Source: Desulfobulbaceae bacterium (GTDB lineage: Bacteria; Desulfobacterota; Desulfobulbia; Desulfobulbales; Desulfocapsaceae). From it: a DNA stretch of 15,406 nucleotides. The stretch covers positions 974 through 16,379 of the forward strand of contig DOMU01000219.1 in the NCBI GenBank assembly GCA_003509305.1. Direction: 5' to 3'. Below, piece after piece: positions 12,453 to 15,406 of this stretch (within the stretch, counting starts at the first letter, position 1; every line of letters starts with the position of its first letter). The notes under the pieces are model-generated. The model saw only the letters and a list, made by a program, of their open reading frames with translations, did not search any database and was not told the origin of the DNA. The position numbers and the translations under genes were made by a program.

Positions 12453-12798
12453 TACCGCCGACGTCCTGGCCATCGGCCAGGAGGCGAGCAACGATGCGGC
12501 CATGGTGGAAATCCTGGTCCATAGCCTCCATTTTAATCAGCTTGCCGCTGATCAGCGATTTCAGCTTCCGTTTTGCCTGTTGGCCATAAGCCTGATGCCG
12601 CTCCGGCGCATCAATACCGTATATCCTGATTTTGATCTGCCGATCGTCCGCCATCCGTGCCCGCACGGTATCGCCATCAATAATGCCGGTGATCGTGATC
12701 GGCGTTGTCGCCAGCGCGGCGGTGGTAAAGAAGAACGGAATAAAAAGTAAAATTACCACTCTTATGGTACCGCTGCCGCCAGTGGTAATACCTCTCAT
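12280..12798 (-). CDS. thermonuclease-like (SNase-fold) secreted nuclease
   Basis: The 172-residue protein begins with a signal peptide (hydrophobic VVILLFIPFFFTTAALA to about residue 30), so it should act in the periplasm or outside. The staphylococcal-nuclease fold follows with IIDGDTVRARM, IRIYGIDAPERH (active-site Arg and Glu) and GRIVARLLADGQD (second catalytic Arg). The GLWRDQNPIPPWEWRR ending is typical of plasmid-borne members. RK2 ParB is a known plasmid nuclease of this fold. It is last in the minus-strand operon, with its ATG overlapping the stop of the Cys-rich gene (ATGA). Confidence 0.9.
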   Translation of the reverse strand: MRGITTGGSGTIRVVILLFIPFFFTTAALATTPITITGIIDGDTVRARMADDRQIKIRIYGIDAPERHQAYGQQAKRKLKSLISGKLIKMEAMDQDFHHGRIVARLLADGQDVGGKMVSTGYAWVYLRYCRLPSVRKEYERGEQLARATRCGLWRDQNPIPPWEWRRFGKKG

Positions 12799-13013
12799 TC
12801 CCTTTCGCCGTCCAGAAATTCACCGTCGCAGGCGACAACCCGGCTGGCCTCGTCATCGCTCCAGGTCAGGCTGTGCATGAGCTGGCAGAAGCAGTTCGGT
12901 GTTTTGCTTTTTACGGTCAAGAACCAGAGGGAGTTCTGACACCTGGCGCAGGCCGTTTCTGGCGGATTCTCTGAGGATGCCAATATTGGGCTTCGTGTCT
13001 GGGCGGTTTCCAT
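12795..13013 (-). CDS. small Cys-rich protein in the relaxase operon
   Basis: This 72-residue protein overlaps the 3' end of the relaxase gene by 161 bases in another frame. ATG 13013 has AGGAGG 4 bases upstream on the minus strand, a strong reason to accept it. Residues ~22-65 contain spaced Cys and His (CARCQNSLWFLTV, then NCFCQLMHSLTW and a final VVACDGEFL), which look like a metal-binding site. Short proteins with this C-X-X-C, CFC-X-X-M-H and CDG pattern are, in my recollection, common beside plasmid transfer genes without assigned function. It is coupled to the nuclease gene downstream by ATGA. Confidence 0.75.
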   Translation of the reverse strand: METAQTRSPILASSENPPETACARCQNSLWFLTVKSKTPNCFCQLMHSLTWSDDEASRVVACDGEFLDGERE

Positions 13014-14763
13014 CGAGCCTCCTGATCGTTGTTCCTTCCTGTTTGCAGTGTTTGCCGAATTTGGCGAGAGCATAGAGGCTGGCCGCTTCCTGGGCCTGGC
13101 TGTCCTTTGAAAAATGGATTTTCGCGCCGGCATCACGGATCATGCCGCCAGAAGCCAAAGTGATAATGACCACACCCCGGTTGTCGATACGCTGTTTGCA
13201 TCCGGCAAAGAGCGGCTTGTCTTGCGCTTCCGCCGCGATCCGCTGACTCTCCTGAACCTGTAACCTTTCGATGCGGGCCGAAGGCGTGAGTTTCCCGTCC
13301 GGAATGTATTTCGGAGGTTGGCTGGCCACCGGTTTTTCCGTTCCCTTCGCTTCGTTCATTGAGGCGGCGAATTTGCCCAGGTCAGCGTCCGACGGTGCGT
13401 ACCAGCGCTTTTCCGCTCTGTCCCATCTGGCGCCCACCTCTTTGGCCACGTCCCGCGCCGCATAGGGCACGTTGAGCCAGGTTTTCCCCTTGGCTTTGGC
13501 TGCCGTTTTGGCCGTTATGGCCACTGCGGTGGCTTTTTCTTCCCGTGAGCGCAACACTGAGAGCGCCGCCTTCGCCTGGGCCGGGTTGCCGTATTCAGCC
13601 CGGTATTGCAGAAAACCGTTCCAGTTGTGATAAGGATATTGCCCACGGATTTCAGCCATCCGCTTCTGATTCTCGGCCTTGGCTTTAGCCACATCCTGCT
13701 TCTGGATATGGCGCATCATGGAAAGCCTGGCTCCCATCTCCTGGCCCCGCGCCCACTGCACTTTCAGTTGGCCAAAGGCTTCTTTGTTCCGCGCCTTTTC
13801 CGCCTCAATGGCCGCCTTACGCAGGGCGGAGAGCGCTTGAAATTCCTGCCACAGCCGATCACGCTCCAGGCTCTTCGGCTGAATGGGTTTCCTCTCATAT
13901 TTTTCGGCGGGCGGGGCCATGCCTTGGGCTTTACCTTGAACCCCAGCCTGGCTTTTTTCCGCTTGCCGCTCCGGCTTTACATATTCACCGAAGCGTTTAA
14001 CCAGCTTCGATTTCGATAATGACCTGTCGAGAGCGCTGGCTTTGATTGACTCTTGGTCTTTGCCGCCCTGGCTAAAAATGGCAAAACCATTGCCCTGCGG
14101 CCTGATCTCCATGCCGTATTGGGCAAATACCCGGTGCGCCGTCTGCCAGTCCTGGGCATCAGCCAGTGCTGCCAGAACCGCCTCTTTTTTATTCAGGGCA
14201 AAGGATTGAAAAGACTGCTCGCCGGAATGCGCTTCCATTGCTTCGGCCCGCTGGACGATGTGCTTATCGCCTCTTGCTTCCATGCCGTTATCCACTACCA
14301 GGCCGAGCTTTATTTCCATTGCCCGGCAGGCTTCGGACAGCTTGAAGAAATCGCCTTTCAGGCTGGTGGCCATGGTCAGCTTTTCCGGGTGAATCAGGTT
14401 GTAAGCGATATGCAGGTGCAGGTTGTTGGTGTTTTTATGGACACCACAGCAGCGCTGATGTTCTGATAAACCAAGCGCGGCGGCGCAATGTTCCTCAATG
14501 GCTTTGAAGGCATCCGGCGTCAGCCTGGCTTCGTCTTCTGGGCGGAAGCTTATAATCAGATGATAGGTTTTATCGCTTTTGGCGCGGCTGTTTATCTCCT
14601 GGGTCGCCTCGATCTCGGCAATGGCCAGGTCATATTCTTCGGCCCAGCATCCGGCGTGCCAGGACACGAGGCATTTTTCGCCGGCGTGATCGGCGTCGCG
14701 GCAGTAACGGGCCAGATCCCCAAAGTTGCGTTTGCCTCTGGAATGAACCCGTTTCGCAATCAT
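12853..14763 (-). CDS. traI: MobP-type relaxase, RP4 TraI-like
   Basis: This 636-residue relaxase opens MIAKRVHSRGKRNFGDLARY, like RP4 TraI; Tyr20 is the likely nicking Tyr. KTYHLIISFRPED follows near residue 65, and HKNTNNLHLHIAYNLIHP near 106-123 holds the metal-binding His pair. The middle is a long basic helical region. About residues 422-465 (TWLNVPYAARDVAKEVGARW) match the DUF5710 domain, and about 520-580 (KPLFAGCKQRIDNRGVVIIT) the LPD7 domain. It nicks oriT and leads the strand into a recipient; the matching oriT lies at 6139-6262. I chose ATG 14763, which overlaps the traJ-like stop (ATGA), over the upstream 14802. No type IV secretion genes are in view, so a helper may be needed. 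Confidence 0.93.
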   Translation of the reverse strand: MIAKRVHSRGKRNFGDLARYCRDADHAGEKCLVSWHAGCWAEEYDLAIAEIEATQEINSRAKSDKTYHLIISFRPEDEARLTPDAFKAIEEHCAAALGLSEHQRCCGVHKNTNNLHLHIAYNLIHPEKLTMATSLKGDFFKLSEACRAMEIKLGLVVDNGMEARGDKHIVQRAEAMEAHSGEQSFQSFALNKKEAVLAALADAQDWQTAHRVFAQYGMEIRPQGNGFAIFSQGGKDQESIKASALDRSLSKSKLVKRFGEYVKPERQAEKSQAGVQGKAQGMAPPAEKYERKPIQPKSLERDRLWQEFQALSALRKAAIEAEKARNKEAFGQLKVQWARGQEMGARLSMMRHIQKQDVAKAKAENQKRMAEIRGQYPYHNWNGFLQYRAEYGNPAQAKAALSVLRSREEKATAVAITAKTAAKAKGKTWLNVPYAARDVAKEVGARWDRAEKRWYAPSDADLGKFAASMNEAKGTEKPVASQPPKYIPDGKLTPSARIERLQVQESQRIAAEAQDKPLFAGCKQRIDNRGVVIITLASGGMIRDAGAKIHFSKDSQAQEAASLYALAKFGKHCKQEGTTIRRLDGNRPDTKPNIGILRESARNGLRQVSELPLVLDRKKQNTELLLPAHAQPDLER

Positions 14764-15113
14764 GGTTTGCTCCCGCGCAAGGACGCCACCACTGCCTGGC
14801 AAGCTCCCGCGACTTCGGCCTGGTTCTTTTCAATTTGCCGCAAAACCTGGCGCAGCTCGAAGGCCATCATGCCGGCACTGCCGTCGGCAAGGGATTTTTT
14901 CAAGAGACCGCCCAGCCTCCCAAGGTCGGCATTCGCTTTCAGCACGGCGAGCACTGCTTTTTGATCCGCTTTTGACCGCACTTCCTGGCCCAGACAGACC
15001 CGCTTGATGAAGGTTGAGACCGACAGCCCGGTTTGCCTGGCCATGGCCACGATCCGCGCCTGTTCTTCCTCCATCAGATAGGTTCTGACCGCTTTCCGGT
15101 TTGGACTGGGCAT
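14760..15113 (-). CDS. traJ: TraJ-like relaxosome accessory protein
   Basis: The 117-residue protein has an N-terminal ribbon-helix-helix-like region (KAVRTYLMEEEQARIVAMAR, then GLSVSTFIKRV) and a C-terminal half with NADLGRLGGLLKKSLAD and QVLRQIEKNQAEVAG. This closely parallels RP4 TraJ, where LARINGDLGRLGGLLK occupies the same place. TraJ binds the inverted repeat next to nic and recruits TraI. It is the first gene of the traJ-traI operon. No clear ribosome site precedes ATG 15113, and unlike in RP4 no oriT lies directly upstream. Confidence 0.88.
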   Translation of the reverse strand: MPSPNRKAVRTYLMEEEQARIVAMARQTGLSVSTFIKRVCLGQEVRSKADQKAVLAVLKANADLGRLGGLLKKSLADGSAGMMAFELRQVLRQIEKNQAEVAGACQAVVASLRGSKP

Positions 15114-15190
15114 GATATAGATATTATTTTATATTGCTTTGGATATTAAATAACGATTCAAACAATGCCCATACAGGCTTCTTTTAAGTT
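15114..15190 (-). promoter_or_regulatory. AT-rich control region before traJ
   Basis: This 77-base gap is very AT-rich. On the minus strand it contains AGCAATATAAAATAATATC, similar to TGCRATATAAT elements in the repeat array and in the resolvase promoter. A -10-like TATAAA can be read but no good -35 at the right distance. No nick-site sequence is present. The region may hold the traJ promoter and a shared operator. Confidence 0.35.
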
Positions 15191-15406
15191 TCATTTCTTC
15201 CCCTTTTTTCCCGCCTTGGGTTTGTCCTTTTTCTCAAACTCCGGGCTGCCGTCTTCTTTGACGTCAAAGGCGGCTTTACAGCCCGCTTTGTAGCCCGCGC
15301 AGGAGAAGAAATCATAGGCTTTGCCCGCTTTGCTGGTGCCGGTGCGGCGGATCAGTTCAGCGCCACAGTCCGGGCATTTGAAGCCGGATGGCGGCGGCTG
15401 TGGTTT
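15191..15406 (-). CDS. C-terminal end of a topoisomerase-type zinc-finger protein, partial
   Basis: The minus strand is open from the window edge to TGA at 15191, giving the last 71 residues of a longer protein. They contain a four-Cys finger of the topoisomerase I C-terminal type (GFKCPDCGAELIRRTGTSK, then AYDFFSCAGYKAGCKAAF) and a Lys-rich tail ending in GKKGKK. Such fingers bind single-stranded DNA and occur at the ends of type IA topoisomerases and of plasmid primases; the missing part decides which. It lies upstream of traJ on the same strand. Confidence 0.75.
   Translation of the reverse strand, partial: KPQPPPSGFKCPDCGAELIRRTGTSKAGKAYDFFSCAGYKAGCKAAFDVKEDGSPEFEKKDKPKAGKKGKK

Noticed and set aside
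12258..12524. Several ORFs on both strands across the nuclease gene end.
   Set aside because: They are shadows of the nuclease reading frame, which has a signal peptide, catalytic motifs and a coupled start.
13271..14466. Plus-strand ORFs of 64-137 codons inside the relaxase gene.
   Set aside because: They are antisense to the well-supported relaxase, contain no recognisable motif and lack ribosome sites.
14488..14964. A 158-codon plus-strand ORF opposite the traI-traJ junction.
   Set aside because: It is antisense to two conserved coupled genes; its length follows from GC-rich coding DNA on the other strand.

Overview
The window joins two different pieces of DNA from a Gram-negative bacterium. 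It is probably a proteobacterium or a relative such as Desulfovibrionaceae. This rests on lipid-linked glycan genes, an IncP/RP4-like mobilization system and an IS3-family remnant. The genus cannot be fixed from the sequence.

Left part (1 to about 4930, chromosome-like): a plus-strand gene run encodes a GT-C-type membrane glycosyltransferase (5' end outside the window), a polysaccharide deacetylase, a DPM-like family 2 glycosyltransferase and two small EamA/SMR-type membrane proteins. The set resembles the Arn (lipid A aminoarabinose) logic: charge a polyprenyl phosphate with a sugar, trim it, flip it, transfer it. It is followed by a decayed IS3-family element, then by a minus-strand terminator and the 3' half of a minus-strand tRNA-Glu(CTC).

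Right part (about 4980 to 15406, integrated mobilizable element or plasmid backbone): the tRNA fragment marks its left end. Next come a frameshifted tyrosine integrase, an AT-rich array of eight degenerate 20-21 bp repeats (iteron-like), and an origin of transfer that closely matches RP4 oriT in layout. After these are a TacAT-like toxin-antitoxin pair, a probable res site and a serine resolvase. Two successive cassettes follow, each a small helical protein plus a larger enzyme: a phosphoribosyltransferase in the first and a zeta-like kinase, now frameshifted, in the second. A WGR-domain gene and a VapBC-like AbrB/PIN pair complete the plus-strand genes. On the minus strand a coupled operon runs traJ-like, traI relaxase, a small Cys-rich protein and a secreted thermonuclease-like enzyme. 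It is preceded by the 3' end of a topoisomerase-type zinc-finger protein.

The most interesting structure is the locus between the resolvase and the WGR gene. Long direct repeats (the resolvase 3' end and the WGR 5' end) show that two alternative cassettes, each normally sitting between resolvase and WGR, have been joined in tandem through an illegitimate junction, leaving a chimeric WGR/resolvase ORF. The small proteins of the two cassettes look related by eye although their partners have unrelated folds. The phosphoribosyltransferase pair is therefore a candidate undescribed toxin-antitoxin-like system. The VapBC pair was likewise added with a duplicated piece of its neighbour, the 3' end of the nuclease gene.
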